From: a virus
DNA length: 64,000 nt
IMG/VR virus record: IMGVR_UViG_3300025687_000001
Span: 1-64,000 of that record
Reading direction: 5' to 3' (one strand)
Shown: positions 7,216 to 16,203 of the stretch, in pieces
Layout: each line of letters starts with the position of its first letter
How positions within the stretch are numbered: the first letter of the stretch is position 1
Position numbers and translations under genes: made by a program
Notes under the pieces: model-generated
What the model was told of the DNA's origin: nothing
Seen by the model: only the letters and a program-made list of their open reading frames with translations
Databases searched by the model: none

Positions 7216-8988
7216 TCAGGCTAAAAGCCAGGCACCTAGCGCCTGGGCTGTGGCATCAAAATCAGCTTGTTCTCCAAGCACCGGGTCCACCGACCCAAGC
7301 TTGACAATCGTCTCAGGTAGTTTAGTCGGTGTGTACGCGCGTGCAAAGAGCCTATCTGCGTAAGAAGACACTGCGAACTGCGGTACATAGCTGGCGGTCC
7401 GTTCAACGAACGTAGTGCTGTCAGGTACAATCAGGTCCTCTCGGACTCGCATAGACTTAGGGCGCATCATAGCAAACGCGCCTGCACCCAGGCCCCCGGA
7501 AGCTAACCAGCGAAGTCCGCGATCACCGATTGTAGGCTTGAGTAGCTTGTTTGTGAGAGCGGCCAGCGCCAGGCTGCCAAGAGCGCTGCCCCCTAGTGCT
7601 TTAAGGTGCAGGTCTTGTGCACTCCGCACCGCGCTACCGGTGGTGTAGTGCAGTTTCCCCGTGGCTGTGTCCCGAACCGGGATAGCAGAGAGATGGCCCC
7701 CCTCAAACGGAGACCTAGACGGAAGTACCGGAGACGAGGCCAGCTTCATCATCCCGCGATCGGTCCAGTCGCGCCGGGCGGCCCAAAGCGCAACTTTCTC
7801 TTTCACTTCGTCATCAGGCTCAGCGCTGGGATCGATTACCCCTGTCTCGATTACCGCGGACGCTAGTTCTGGGTGCTTCGCCATGATGCGAAGCAGATCG
7901 CCCTGAACGCTGATTAGCTTTTCAATGACACCCTGCGGTAGCTGCTGGCCTGTCAGAGAGTAGACTAACAGACGCAAGAACTCAGGAGTAGTAAGAAGTA
8001 CCCCCATGTCTGAGAGGCTTGCGAGGACCCGAGGGAACTTCTTACCGGACAGCCACCCTAGGTCATCGTTGTCAAGCGGCTGGTAGCCGGACAGCACCTT
8101 GGGGATGATGTTCTTTACCCAGCCCCGAAGGAGCTTAGCGTTGTTGGGGTCGGTGCTCTCTTCGGAGTCCTGCCCTGCTGGACTGACCCCGAATCCAACA
8201 CCCTCGACGTACTTGTCGATCTCCGCTGCTTTAGAGAGAAGGCTCGCCAGGATCTCTCTAGCTGCTACTTTCTCCCCCAGGGACGCTGACGACTCCGTGA
8301 ACTCTGGCGTTGCGCTGTCTCTCGCTACTTTCTTGAGCATGTAGCCTGTGCGGTCCGCCGGACGCCACACAACAGAGATGTCAAAGAAGACAGGGTTGGG
8401 GTTGTCTACGAAGACAATGCGGCCATCCGGGAGGATCTCGTTTAGGTGGTACTTAGCGTGGTCGCAGTACTCCGCGCGACTGGGGGCTTTATTAGCGCAG
8501 ATGGAGCAAACGTCGAACTTGATCCTGCACCCCATCGAAACCGCCAAATCCCGCCCATCACGGATTTTGCTAGCGATATCCGGGGCTTTAGCGTCATCAA
8601 TTTCAAGCACCAGCTCTACGCGGTGCATGTCTTCGTTGTAAAACGACTTAACTACACGTCCGAAAGACTTAGCAGGGTCCTTGTTGACGTGGGACCGGTA
8701 TACATGCGCAGACGACTCAAAGGTCTTGTGGTGCTTGCGCAGCTCTGCCTCGGAGAATCCATCCCCATTACGGTTAGGCCCGTAGTACTCGCTAGCACCG
8801 ATAGCCAGGACAAGGATGTAGGTCTTACCTGCCTTGGGCTTGATGCTCTTAGCCCAATCGCTGGCTTCGCTAGCGGTTTTGATGGTCTCCGGGTGGCGGA
8901 GATCCAGTAGCTGTACTGTAGGCTCAATGGTACCCAGTCTGCGGGAGACCAGCCTATCCTCGAGCTCCAGGAACTTTGTCAGGGACAC
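7216..8988 (-). CDS. Prohead maturation protease with long C-terminal extension
   Basis: A 590-residue protein. Residues 50-210 match the pattern of phage prohead serine proteases: VYRSHVNKD with candidate catalytic His100, a GRVVKSFY strand, and LAVSMGC with candidate Ser151. The motif CSIC followed by EYCDH (residues 161-176) suggests a small zinc site. The protease would cut scaffold and capsid proteins during head maturation. Residues 220-590 are an extension with hydrophobic Gly/Ala segments near 465-515, a TIKTAS site near residue 37 and a VERTAS site near 539, so it may also serve as scaffold and cut itself. The family is usually 150-250 residues long, so this is an unusually long form. 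Confidence 0.75.
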   Translation of the reverse strand: MSLTKFLELEDRLVSRRLGTIEPTVQLLDLRHPETIKTASEASDWAKSIKPKAGKTYILVLAIGASEYYGPNRNGDGFSEAELRKHHKTFESSAHVYRSHVNKDPAKSFGRVVKSFYNEDMHRVELVLEIDDAKAPDIASKIRDGRDLAVSMGCRIKFDVCSICANKAPSRAEYCDHAKYHLNEILPDGRIVFVDNPNPVFFDISVVWRPADRTGYMLKKVARDSATPEFTESSASLGEKVAAREILASLLSKAAEIDKYVEGVGFGVSPAGQDSEESTDPNNAKLLRGWVKNIIPKVLSGYQPLDNDDLGWLSGKKFPRVLASLSDMGVLLTTPEFLRLLVYSLTGQQLPQGVIEKLISVQGDLLRIMAKHPELASAVIETGVIDPSAEPDDEVKEKVALWAARRDWTDRGMMKLASSPVLPSRSPFEGGHLSAIPVRDTATGKLHYTTGSAVRSAQDLHLKALGGSALGSLALAALTNKLLKPTIGDRGLRWLASGGLGAGAFAMMRPKSMRVREDLIVPDSTTFVERTASYVPQFAVSSYADRLFARAYTPTKLPETIVKLGSVDPVLGEQADFDATAQALGAWLLA

Positions 8989-9582
8989 TTAGTCCTCCAG
9001 GATGAGCTCCGCCACGATGTTGGAAAGGTGGCCGGCAGCGTGCTTGGTGACCTCGAGGTGATAGGCACTCGCCTCGGGAGCCACGACACTAGCACTCTTC
9101 ACCAGCTTAGCAAAGGTCTGGTACGCAGCCTCAGCGTCAGCAGCGGTAGCAGCGCCATCAGCGGCCGTCTTGGCTCCCTGCTGTCCTCGGTTACCCATCA
9201 TCTGACTGAGCCCGTACACGCCTGCGCCTACGCCCAGGGGCACCGCAGTCATCAGCGCCGTGTCCCTGAGGTCTTCGTTGGCCTTGTTGGCCACCATAGC
9301 GCCTGCGACACCTAGAGGCACCGCAGCTCCGGCGCCCATAGCCATACCTTTGCCTACAGACCCCAGTGCGTTGCGGACGTTGTTCCCCTTAAGAGAACTC
9401 AGAATCCTGGACCCCATTTTCTCAAGGCAAGCAATGACCGCAACGTCATGAGCGAACTTAGCGTTGAGGACGTTCTCCCGCTCCTCGCCCTCGCGCAGCT
9501 CTGCCAACTTAAGCAGCGCCTGAGACTTAGCGGCATGCTCTACCATAGCAGGCAGAGACGCATACGCAGTGAGATTGCTCAT
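8989..9582 (-). CDS. Hydrophobic KTA-containing virion protein
   Basis: A 197-residue protein. The ATG at 9582 is chosen because it overlaps the upstream stop as TAATG. It has an N-terminal helical region, then Gly/Ala-rich hydrophobic segments (GKGMAMGAGAAVPLGVAGAMV and TAVPLGVGAGVYGL shortened) that could span a membrane, then GAKTAADG and an Ala-rich helix. Layout matches other putative internal head or ejection proteins here. No known family recognised. Confidence 0.55.
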   Translation of the reverse strand: MSNLTAYASLPAMVEHAAKSQALLKLAELREGEERENVLNAKFAHDVAVIACLEKMGSRILSSLKGNNVRNALGSVGKGMAMGAGAAVPLGVAGAMVANKANEDLRDTALMTAVPLGVGAGVYGLSQMMGNRGQQGAKTAADGAATAADAEAAYQTFAKLVKSASVVAPEASAYHLEVTKHAAGHLSNIVAELILED

Positions 9583-9833
9583 TACCGCTTCTCCGTTAAC
9601 GCTGCCGACGCTTCTAGGCCCTGTCGGACAATGGTCCACGACGCGTTCTTAAGGTAAATCTTTTTACCTAACTCACGCAGCGCTGCGTCCATGTCGAAAT
9701 CTGCTACGCCAGCCGTCTTAGCCATGAGCTCGTGGAGCTGCCCGGAGGAAGCTAGCTGGGCAGCCTGTCCCGTAACTTCCGGTAGCGCACCAGCGGTCTT
9801 GAGGTACTCGGTTAGGGTGTCGGTGTGCGTCAT
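9582..9833 (-). CDS. Small protein with two KTA motifs
   Basis: An 83-residue protein with YLKTAGAL near residue 12 and MAKTAGVA near residue 40, about 28 residues apart, which would divide it into three parts if these are processing sites. The remainder is helical (DMDAALRELGKKIYLKNAS). Its stop shares a base with the next start. Function unknown; grouped with the head-internal proteins by motif and position. Confidence 0.5.
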   Translation of the reverse strand: MTHTDTLTEYLKTAGALPEVTGQAAQLASSGQLHELMAKTAGVADFDMDAALRELGKKIYLKNASWTIVRQGLEASAALTEKR

Positions 9834-9837
9834 GTCC

Positions 9838-10488
9838 TTACTTCTTCTTCGAGAAGCGGCCAGTGACCGCAGTTTCAGCCTCAGCCAGACCCTTGATGCT
9901 CATGAAGTCCAGCCCACCCTCGTGCTGCACCGCTTCCCGCAGGAAAGACTTAGTGGCGTTGAGGTCGGTGGACAGGTTCGGGGCAAACCGAGCCATGGAG
10001 TGGTACGCCTCGAGCACGCGCTTCATCGGCGCTTGCTTGATGATATCGTCTTCCTTGCGGAGCTTAGATAGCACTGCCTGGCGAGCAGGGCTGTCTACCA
10101 GGGTGTTCTTGAGGCCCTTGACGGTGTCTTCCGCCAGGCCCCCGAGGATCCCCGCTGCGCTTTCGACAGCGAGACCCACGGCCTTCTCCGCGGCAACCTC
10201 GTCAGCCTTTACGCGCGTAAGCAGCCCGCCCAGGCCGTCGTTGAGGCCCCGGTTGATGCGGTAGCCATAGGTACTCATGATGGGCTTGCTGAGCTCATCC
10301 AAGTTGAGGATAGACCCGCCGATTATGCCGCCCGTCAGGATGTCCAACTTAGGCTGAATACCCTTGTCCAACACCGGAACTGCACGCCCGCCTCCACCGC
10401 TGTTGCCGCCACCTCCTGCGCTAGCGCCAAACAAACTTCCCAGAAAAGCCACCTTCTCCCGGTACGCTTCCGCGGTCTTACTTTCCAT
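9838..10488 (-). CDS. Probable virion protein with glycine-rich linker
   Basis: A 216-residue protein starting MESKTAEAYREKVAFLG, so a KTA site lies at the N-terminus. A Gly/Ser linker (residues 24-34) leads into an alpha-helical body ending in a basic tail (RFSKKK). It overlaps the upstream gene by 11 nt. One TACGCGCGTA palindrome lies in the gene (10210-10219). No recognised family; membership of the virion block rests on motif and context. Confidence 0.5.
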   Translation of the reverse strand: MESKTAEAYREKVAFLGSLFGASAGGGGNSGGGGRAVPVLDKGIQPKLDILTGGIIGGSILNLDELSKPIMSTYGYRINRGLNDGLGGLLTRVKADEVAAEKAVGLAVESAAGILGGLAEDTVKGLKNTLVDSPARQAVLSKLRKEDDIIKQAPMKRVLEAYHSMARFAPNLSTDLNATKSFLREAVQHEGGLDFMSIKGLAEAETAVTGRFSKKK

Positions 10489-11335
10489 AACGAGACTCCA
10501 TGAGCTCTAGGCCCGTCTGGGCGTGCAGCCCGCGTTCCCGGGAAACAATGAAGTGCCCTGCGGCAATGAGCGCCGGGGACTCGTCGTAGACGCGGTACTG
10601 CGCGGCTACCTTAACTGTGCCCTCGTCCGGCATCTGCGTGTACGTAGGGTAGCCCAGCTTCTCCCGCACAGCGTTGATGCAGTGCACAGCATCGGAGCCG
10701 TACGCCGCCAGGCTATCCTGCTCCCAGGTAGCCAGCTTTTCTCGGCTGTACATGCCTCGAAAGTCCTCAGCGATAGCCTGGCTTAAGTCGTCACAGAAGT
10801 AGAACGCCGACGCGATCTTGTCTCGAAGACCGTCCATGGTCCTAGCGATGCGTACTGCATTCCACTCTGCATTGCGTGCGCTGACTCGAGGCTCCCAGGC
10901 TGCGGTCTTACAAGAGCAGCTTTCGCAGCCACCCTCACAGTCGCAGCCCCCTTCTTCCATGCTCTCTTCCGCAGAGTTCTCATCGGCTACGTCATCGAAG
11001 AATAGTCCGTCGCCCTCATCCTCGGGAGGGGGGTTGGTGGGGTCGTCAGAAGCCTGCTTTACGGGGCGCACATCAACAGGACCACCGTAGTACTTATCAA
11101 GAGTAGACTGCGGGTCCGCGACCTCGAACTCGACCATACGGTCGTCACCTGCGGTCTTTCTGAACAGATCTAGGAAAGCTCCGGTGTTAGCCATCTCTAC
11201 GACGCGCTTAACCTGCTCCGGGTTGAGCTCCTCGCGCTTGGCTACCTTAACGATCCCGTCCTCGAGAGACGTGCCGTCGTCAATGAACATAGCCACAGCT
11301 TCTTTGGCTAGTTCCTCGTAATCCTGTCGCTTCAT
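10478..11335 (-). CDS. Probable virion protein with cysteine cluster
   Basis: A 285-residue protein. The N-terminus is helical (MKRQDYEELAKEAVAMF) and is followed by FRKTAGDD near residue 60. An acidic stretch leads to a dense cysteine cluster, GCDCEGGCESCSCKTA near residues 128-143, able to bind a metal. The C-terminal 120 residues look globular. Cys clusters like this may bind zinc or be disulfide-linked after release from the cell; neither can be decided here. Confidence 0.5.
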   Translation of the reverse strand: MKRQDYEELAKEAVAMFIDDGTSLEDGIVKVAKREELNPEQVKRVVEMANTGAFLDLFRKTAGDDRMVEFEVADPQSTLDKYYGGPVDVRPVKQASDDPTNPPPEDEGDGLFFDDVADENSAEESMEEGGCDCEGGCESCSCKTAAWEPRVSARNAEWNAVRIARTMDGLRDKIASAFYFCDDLSQAIAEDFRGMYSREKLATWEQDSLAAYGSDAVHCINAVREKLGYPTYTQMPDEGTVKVAAQYRVYDESPALIAAGHFIVSRERGLHAQTGLELMESRYGK

Positions 11336-12090
11336 TGAGGGCTCACAGAGTGGATAGCGATGTCTGCTCCAAGTTTATTTCGGCTGGTGGTGATATCCAA
11401 GCCGGTGAGCTCGATTCGTAGCTCATCAATGGAGCGGATACGGTCATTGTTGTGTTCTAGCACAGCATCCGCGAGCCGGATAGTGTGCGGTAGCCATGCC
11501 CGCGCCTCTTGCGCTGCGGCATCGTTGAGTCGGCTGAAGATGTGCTCTCGGCTACGCCACATGGAATCAGCCAGCAGAGTCTTAAGCATCTCTGCTACGG
11601 AAAGGCTGTTGTTCTTACCAGTTACACGCCACTCGACGTATTCCCACCCCAGCTTTAGGGCCCAGTTCAACATATCCCTGTAGTACTGCTCGTCATCAGT
11701 GCCCGCAGGGAGGTGTTGTACGAACGAGTTCTTGAGCAGGCGGTTACGGAACACGTCTGTTTCAAAAAACAGAGCTCTGTAGGCTAGGACAGTATCTTCT
11801 TCCACCTCAGTGATAGAGAGGATCTCCCCTATGGGGGTGTTAGAGAATAGCAGCGCAGACAGCACAGTACGCGCGTACGGGATAGCGTTAAGGCACACTG
11901 CCTCGTAGACGCTGGCTACCACCTCTTCAGTACCATCAGACCGGATGAAGTCCACCAGATAGTTCTGATGTCTGTCCGGAAACGTAGGCGCGGACCCGTG
12001 GTCCGTTTGTAGCCACTTAGTGACTTCCCGGTACCGGTAGTCGGGGGCCCTGTAGTAGCCCTGCGGGATTACTGTCCGGACGTGGTCCAT
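11332..12090 (-). CDS. Unrecognised 252-aa protein in the virion block
   Basis: A helical protein without KTA motif or membrane segment. The stretch SNTPIGEILSITEVEEDTV near residues 85-103 looks like a helix-turn-helix, and the rest has long amphipathic helices with conserved-looking Trp and Tyr (WALKLGWEYVEW). It overlaps both neighbours (4 and 22 nt). It could be a head completion protein or a regulator; the virion gene context favours the former. I do not recognise a family. Confidence 0.5.
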   Translation of the reverse strand: MDHVRTVIPQGYYRAPDYRYREVTKWLQTDHGSAPTFPDRHQNYLVDFIRSDGTEEVVASVYEAVCLNAIPYARTVLSALLFSNTPIGEILSITEVEEDTVLAYRALFFETDVFRNRLLKNSFVQHLPAGTDDEQYYRDMLNWALKLGWEYVEWRVTGKNNSLSVAEMLKTLLADSMWRSREHIFSRLNDAAAQEARAWLPHTIRLADAVLEHNNDRIRSIDELRIELTGLDITTSRNKLGADIAIHSVSPQ

Positions 12091-14357
12091 GTCGCGCTGC
12101 CTAGACCCTCAACACTGGGTGCCTCTGCAGCTAGAGTATGCCTATCCAAACGGATAATCAAATCTCCAAGTCCGCGGAATACCTGCTTTAACTTCGCCTG
12201 GAGGGTAGAGAAGTCCTCCTCTCCAAGCTCTTCCATCAGGTCTCCCTGCTTCATGGCTACCGACAAAATGATGCGCCCCAGGGAGTCCAGAGACTTCTCC
12301 AGGTGAGGCAGGTACTGCGCTACTAGCTCTGTCATCTCAGCCGACTGGACTAGAGAAGCCACTGCGGCCGTGTCGAATACACCTGCGTCACGAAGGTCCG
12401 CTGCGGCCTCCATGAATTCCGGGTTGATGGGGGGCGCCTGCATCTGTCCGCCAGGAGCACCGCCCATCATGGAGGGGTCACCGCCCATCATGGAGGGGTC
12501 ACCGCCCATCATGGAGGGGTCACCGCCCATCATGGAGGGGTCACCGCCCATCATGGAGGGATCCATGGGAGGCATCCCGCCACCGCCGCCCATCATGGAG
12601 GGATCCATGGGAGGCATCCCGCCACCGCCGCCCATCATCATGGGGTTAGCCTGCTTGAACAGCCCCGGCAGGTTGGCTAGCCGTGCAGCAGGAACAACAT
12701 GAGCGGTCTTAGAGTACCCGGGGGAGATCTCTCTAAGGAAGTTGAGCGCTGCCTGAGCGTGAACTCCGTCAGCCGCTAACTTGTTGATAGCGCTGACGAT
12801 GTTGCCTACGCGCTGGCCCTCGATGCTCCAGTCTCCCTGGCCCGAGTTCTTGACTCGCACCTGGTGGCTAGCCTGCTTCACCAGGCCTGCGGAGATGAGG
12901 TCCACTAGGGTAGACACGTCTTGCACCAGAGTCACTGCGTTGATGCGGTTACGCAGCGCTACCGACTTGAAGTGCGCCGGGACAAAGACGGTGTTGCCCC
13001 CCGGAGGTGCGTGCAGCTTCTTTACCTTCAGTTTCTCACTGAGAACAACGCTACCTCGAGCGGGAAGCTTGTTCCGGCGCTCGGAATTGAGGTCGGAGCC
13101 CCAACCATCCTCGCTTTCCCACCAGTCAACAATCTCCGCGCGAGACTCTCCGTTGTCATTTTTAGTGACGCCCCGGGCCCGGAAAGGCTTAGTAGCCTGC
13201 CACATGCCCTGTGACACAGAGATTAGCGCCTGCTTACCATTGCGTAGCGTAGCAACAGTGTCTTTGTTGAGCGCAGTGGCTACAACGCCAACAGGCATGT
13301 CCTCTACAGTAGTAAGCGCAACTAGCCCGCCGGTGAGGGCGTAGTCCCCATTAGGGAAGAGTACTAGGAACCTATCGCCACGATCCCGCCACCTACTCCC
13401 ATAAGGGCTCCGAATCTTGATGGGACGCGCTCTCTCCGCGTCAACAAGGTCGTCCATGCACTCGGGGTTAATGAAGACCGCAGCAACGTGGATCTTCCCC
13501 TCGGAGTCGATGATCTTGTAGACGCCGCCTTCCGTGACCTCTTCGTAGGCTACCGGGTCGTCCATGTTGACAGGGATAGATGCAGTTTTACGCATGTCCC
13601 GGACGACGACGCCCTCCGAGCAGGCTGTTTGGTAGGCTACAGCAGCCCCCTTGCCAAAGGCAGCCCGGAAGTCTGTCGCAGGACTGTCTTGTGTGAGGAC
13701 CCACACCTGCTGCGCAGGCGCGGAAGCAACCTTCTCGGCGTGCGGACGTAGAGACTTAGTCAGCCGTTCCGCCCCGTGGTACTCCACTGCAGCGCGCAGG
13801 CAGCGCGGGCTCTCTTTGAGAAGATTTGCGAACGCTACCTTGACAGTGTTCGGTGCCTCTTCGAGGAAGTCGCACAGGTTCATCTGTGCGCTAGCGTAGC
13901 TAAACCGGCCACTAGACGGAGGCGTAGTTATTCCCCGCAGGTCCACCCCAGCGTTGGCGGAGTCCGGAGCTTCCGCAGGACCGCCTAGAGGGGTGTCCGT
14001 GTCTTTTTCTATTTCCTCGAGCCATGCCTTGTCCAGCGGTAGGAACGCGTCAGCATCCTTGTCGTACATGACCTCGGGCGGATCGACCTTATCCCCCGCT
14101 AGCACCACAGGTACGTAGATGAACTTCTGCCCCAAAGCTACGATGAACACACCGGTGGCCCGCGACTCATCAAGACTGGAGTCCAGAACCTTGAACGTCA
14201 CGATGGAGTCCAGAAGCCGGGGCATCTTGCTCTCTAGCATGGTGTACGCCAGCGTAGAGAACATCTGGTCAAAGACGCCCTGCTCAGGGGAGTCCGGAGG
14301 GCCCGCGGTCATGAACGCGTTAGTGCGCGGGGAGATAGCAGCAAGCTTAACGGTCAT
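12069..14357 (-). CDS. Large 762-aa virion protein with Met/Gly-rich repeat region
   Basis: The N-terminal 130 residues resemble a beta-rich domain, and an acidic linker follows (DTDTPLGGPAEAPD). Residues 150-560 are mixed alpha/beta and contain VRDMRKTASIPV and, later, YSKTAHVVP. Residues 570-640 are low-complexity repeats of DPSMMGG and MPPMDPSMMGG. The C-terminal 110 residues are helical. At this size, and with two KTA sites, a tail or internal core protein is likely. No enzyme domain is visible. Confidence 0.55.
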   Translation of the reverse strand: MTVKLAAISPRTNAFMTAGPPDSPEQGVFDQMFSTLAYTMLESKMPRLLDSIVTFKVLDSSLDESRATGVFIVALGQKFIYVPVVLAGDKVDPPEVMYDKDADAFLPLDKAWLEEIEKDTDTPLGGPAEAPDSANAGVDLRGITTPPSSGRFSYASAQMNLCDFLEEAPNTVKVAFANLLKESPRCLRAAVEYHGAERLTKSLRPHAEKVASAPAQQVWVLTQDSPATDFRAAFGKGAAVAYQTACSEGVVVRDMRKTASIPVNMDDPVAYEEVTEGGVYKIIDSEGKIHVAAVFINPECMDDLVDAERARPIKIRSPYGSRWRDRGDRFLVLFPNGDYALTGGLVALTTVEDMPVGVVATALNKDTVATLRNGKQALISVSQGMWQATKPFRARGVTKNDNGESRAEIVDWWESEDGWGSDLNSERRNKLPARGSVVLSEKLKVKKLHAPPGGNTVFVPAHFKSVALRNRINAVTLVQDVSTLVDLISAGLVKQASHQVRVKNSGQGDWSIEGQRVGNIVSAINKLAADGVHAQAALNFLREISPGYSKTAHVVPAARLANLPGLFKQANPMMMGGGGGMPPMDPSMMGGGGGMPPMDPSMMGGDPSMMGGDPSMMGGDPSMMGGDPSMMGGAPGGQMQAPPINPEFMEAAADLRDAGVFDTAAVASLVQSAEMTELVAQYLPHLEKSLDSLGRIILSVAMKQGDLMEELGEEDFSTLQAKLKQVFRGLGDLIIRLDRHTLAAEAPSVEGLGSATWTTSGQ
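12461..12646. repeat. 21-bp and 42-bp repeats encoding DPSMMGG and MPPMDPSMMGGGGG
   Basis: Four to five 21-bp units (cgcccatcatggaggggtca type) are followed by two 42-bp units. All keep the frame of the 762-aa virion protein. Methionine and glycine dominate the product, giving a flexible linker before the helical C-terminal domain. Confidence 0.85.
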
Positions 14358-14959
14358 GTGTCGGTACCCTTAGTTGAGAGAATCTGGCCTAGGTAAACAG
14401 TAGGCGCGGCCAGGCCATGAATGTAGTGTTGTAGCAAAGATGGCAGTAGGCGCCCAGCAGACCTGAGTTTTTGGTCTGCACTGCCTACAGCATTAACGGT
14501 AGCTTTGGTCTCTTCATAGAGACTTGGTAGGGCTAGTGCTGCACTGACGCCTGCCAACGGCGCCAGGACTGCATTCCTAGTGTCCTTGTCCTGCACCATA
14601 GACCCGAGGGTCATGCTCACCGGTAACGCTGCAATGGAATTGATGAGGTTGGCTTTGTTGCTTAGAGCCAGCAAGCTCTTGTACGTAGGCGACGCTCTCC
14701 CAACGCTCCTGGCGTGGCCGGCTTCGTGAGCAAGCTCATCTCCAGAAGGCGCAGCTAAAGAGATAACGTCTAGCTCGGGGGAGTAATGAGACTCCCCCGT
14801 GCCTACTTGTACGTCCTTGAGTTCTGGGGCTCTGGATAGAATACGCTTAGCGCGGTCTCTGACCTCGTGGGCTTCTTCCGCGCTAGCGTTCGGGAAAAGG
14901 TCCTGGACCCCGCTGAGAGTTACGAGGTCCTGAAACCTAACTGTGTGACTCGCGGACAC
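14354..14959 (-). CDS. HEAGH zinc-metallopeptidase-like membrane protein
   Basis: A 201-residue protein from a GTG. ELAHEAGHARSVG near residues 75-87 is an HExxH signature. Before it lies a short domain (SHYSPELDVISLAAP) that resembles the strand preceding the zinc helix in small metallopeptidases. After it come two hydrophobic segments (residues 105-150) and an amphipathic helix. The arrangement matches the larger protein at 2036-3223. A role in cutting host envelope proteins, or structural use of the fold, are both possible. Confidence 0.55.
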   Translation of the reverse strand: MSASHTVRFQDLVTLSGVQDLFPNASAEEAHEVRDRAKRILSRAPELKDVQVGTGESHYSPELDVISLAAPSGDELAHEAGHARSVGRASPTYKSLLALSNKANLINSIAALPVSMTLGSMVQDKDTRNAVLAPLAGVSAALALPSLYEETKATVNAVGSADQKLRSAGRLLPSLLQHYIHGLAAPTVYLGQILSTKGTDT

Positions 14960-14970
14960 AAAGGGAAGCC

Positions 14971-16131
14971 TTAGCGGCCCAGACCCAGCTGGCGGAGGAT
15001 GTTGGTGGCCGCAGCGGCCTCCTTCTCCTCAACAGCAGCCTCGTCCTTCTTCTCTTCCTCCGCCTTCTCCTCCGCCATCTCCTCTTCCGCAGCGGCCTCT
15101 TCGGCGGCCTTGGTCAGGCGGCGGATGTACTGACCGCGCTCCTCGTTGGTCATGCCAATCATGGTGCGTAGCGCAGCTAGCTTGTTATGGTTGGAGAGGC
15201 CCTCGGGGAGAAAGTGACCTACCTCCGACGCGGTCTTGCGAAGCAGGTACTCAAACGCCCGGTCCGCAGCGACCTTGCCCTCGAGCTTGAGGTCCGTGGG
15301 AGCGCCCGGGTGCGACTGCTCCTGGCCCTGCTGCACCGAAGGCTCGCTGACCGGAGGACGCTCGTTGGCGTAGCCGTCCGGGCGCTTGCTGCCCTCCGCA
15401 TCACCCTCGGCGGTGTGATCCAGCTCCGAAACGTGCTGGCCGGCTTCGACGCCGCCGCCCGTAGCACCCTTGAGGTCCGACGGGTTCATCTCACCCATGG
15501 CGAGCTTACGCAGAATCGCTGCAGCCGTGGGCCCGTCAAGGTTCACGTTGGCGGAAGCCGACTTACCGTTACCGGAGTGGTCAAACACGTAGGTGCTGGT
15601 GGGAGCACCAGGGTGCATGGTCTGCTGGCCCTGCTGCGCAGCGGGGTGCATCTCCATAGCCGGACGCTGGTTGGCGTAGCTCTCCGGACGCTTCTGCGCC
15701 TCAACCGAGCCTTCCTGCGTAATGGCCGCAGCCTGCGACAGGTGGTTGCCCGGGTTGTCCATGCCACCGCCGGTAGCACCGATGTCCGACGCGCGCTTAG
15801 CATAAGCAACGGCCCGCTGCGCACGATTTAGAAGAGCAGCCTCCTTGGAGGCTTCCTCCTCCGCCAGCTCCAGGAGCTCTTCCTCGGGCGAGGGCTCTGC
15901 GTCACCGGTAGCCTCCGCCAGCTCCAGGAGCTTAGCAGCTACGTCGCCAGTGACCTCCTCAGGAACCTCTTCCTCCGCGACGGCGAGCTCCAGGGGAATT
16001 TCGTCGGCAGCCACCTCCGCAGCCAGGTCAGCCATGGCTTCGTTAGCGTACTTGCCAATAGCGCCAGCGCGGACTAGCGCGTTCTGGACGCCGCGAACGT
16101 AGGCGACCTTGAACAGCTTAGGTGTACTCAT
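14971..16131 (-). CDS. Acidic virion protein with N-terminal tag and duplicated module
   Basis: A 386-residue protein. The ATG at 16131 is chosen for the GGAGAG upstream; a longer reading is less likely. It begins MSTPKLFKVAYVRGVQNAL, a member of the AYxxG...A tag shared with 18678, 19003, 19672 and 50102. Residues 40-120 are very acidic. Two modules near residues 120-180 and 225-285 repeat the order ATGGG, QxxS, KRPxxYANxRP, HPGAPT, showing internal duplication. LRKTASEVG follows, and the C-terminus is a charged helix (EEKAEEEKKDEAAVEEKE). Scaffold-like composition; function not established. Confidence 0.6.
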   Translation of the reverse strand: MSTPKLFKVAYVRGVQNALVRAGAIGKYANEAMADLAAEVAADEIPLELAVAEEEVPEEVTGDVAAKLLELAEATGDAEPSPEEELLELAEEEASKEAALLNRAQRAVAYAKRASDIGATGGGMDNPGNHLSQAAAITQEGSVEAQKRPESYANQRPAMEMHPAAQQGQQTMHPGAPTSTYVFDHSGNGKSASANVNLDGPTAAAILRKLAMGEMNPSDLKGATGGGVEAGQHVSELDHTAEGDAEGSKRPDGYANERPPVSEPSVQQGQEQSHPGAPTDLKLEGKVAADRAFEYLLRKTASEVGHFLPEGLSNHNKLAALRTMIGMTNEERGQYIRRLTKAAEEAAAEEEMAEEKAEEEKKDEAAVEEKEAAAATNILRQLGLGR

Positions 16132-16203
16132 TAGTCCAACTCTCCGGTGGATATTAGTTCCGTTGCAATCATGGTTCATCCCTTTAGCAATTGCAACTGT
16201 GGT

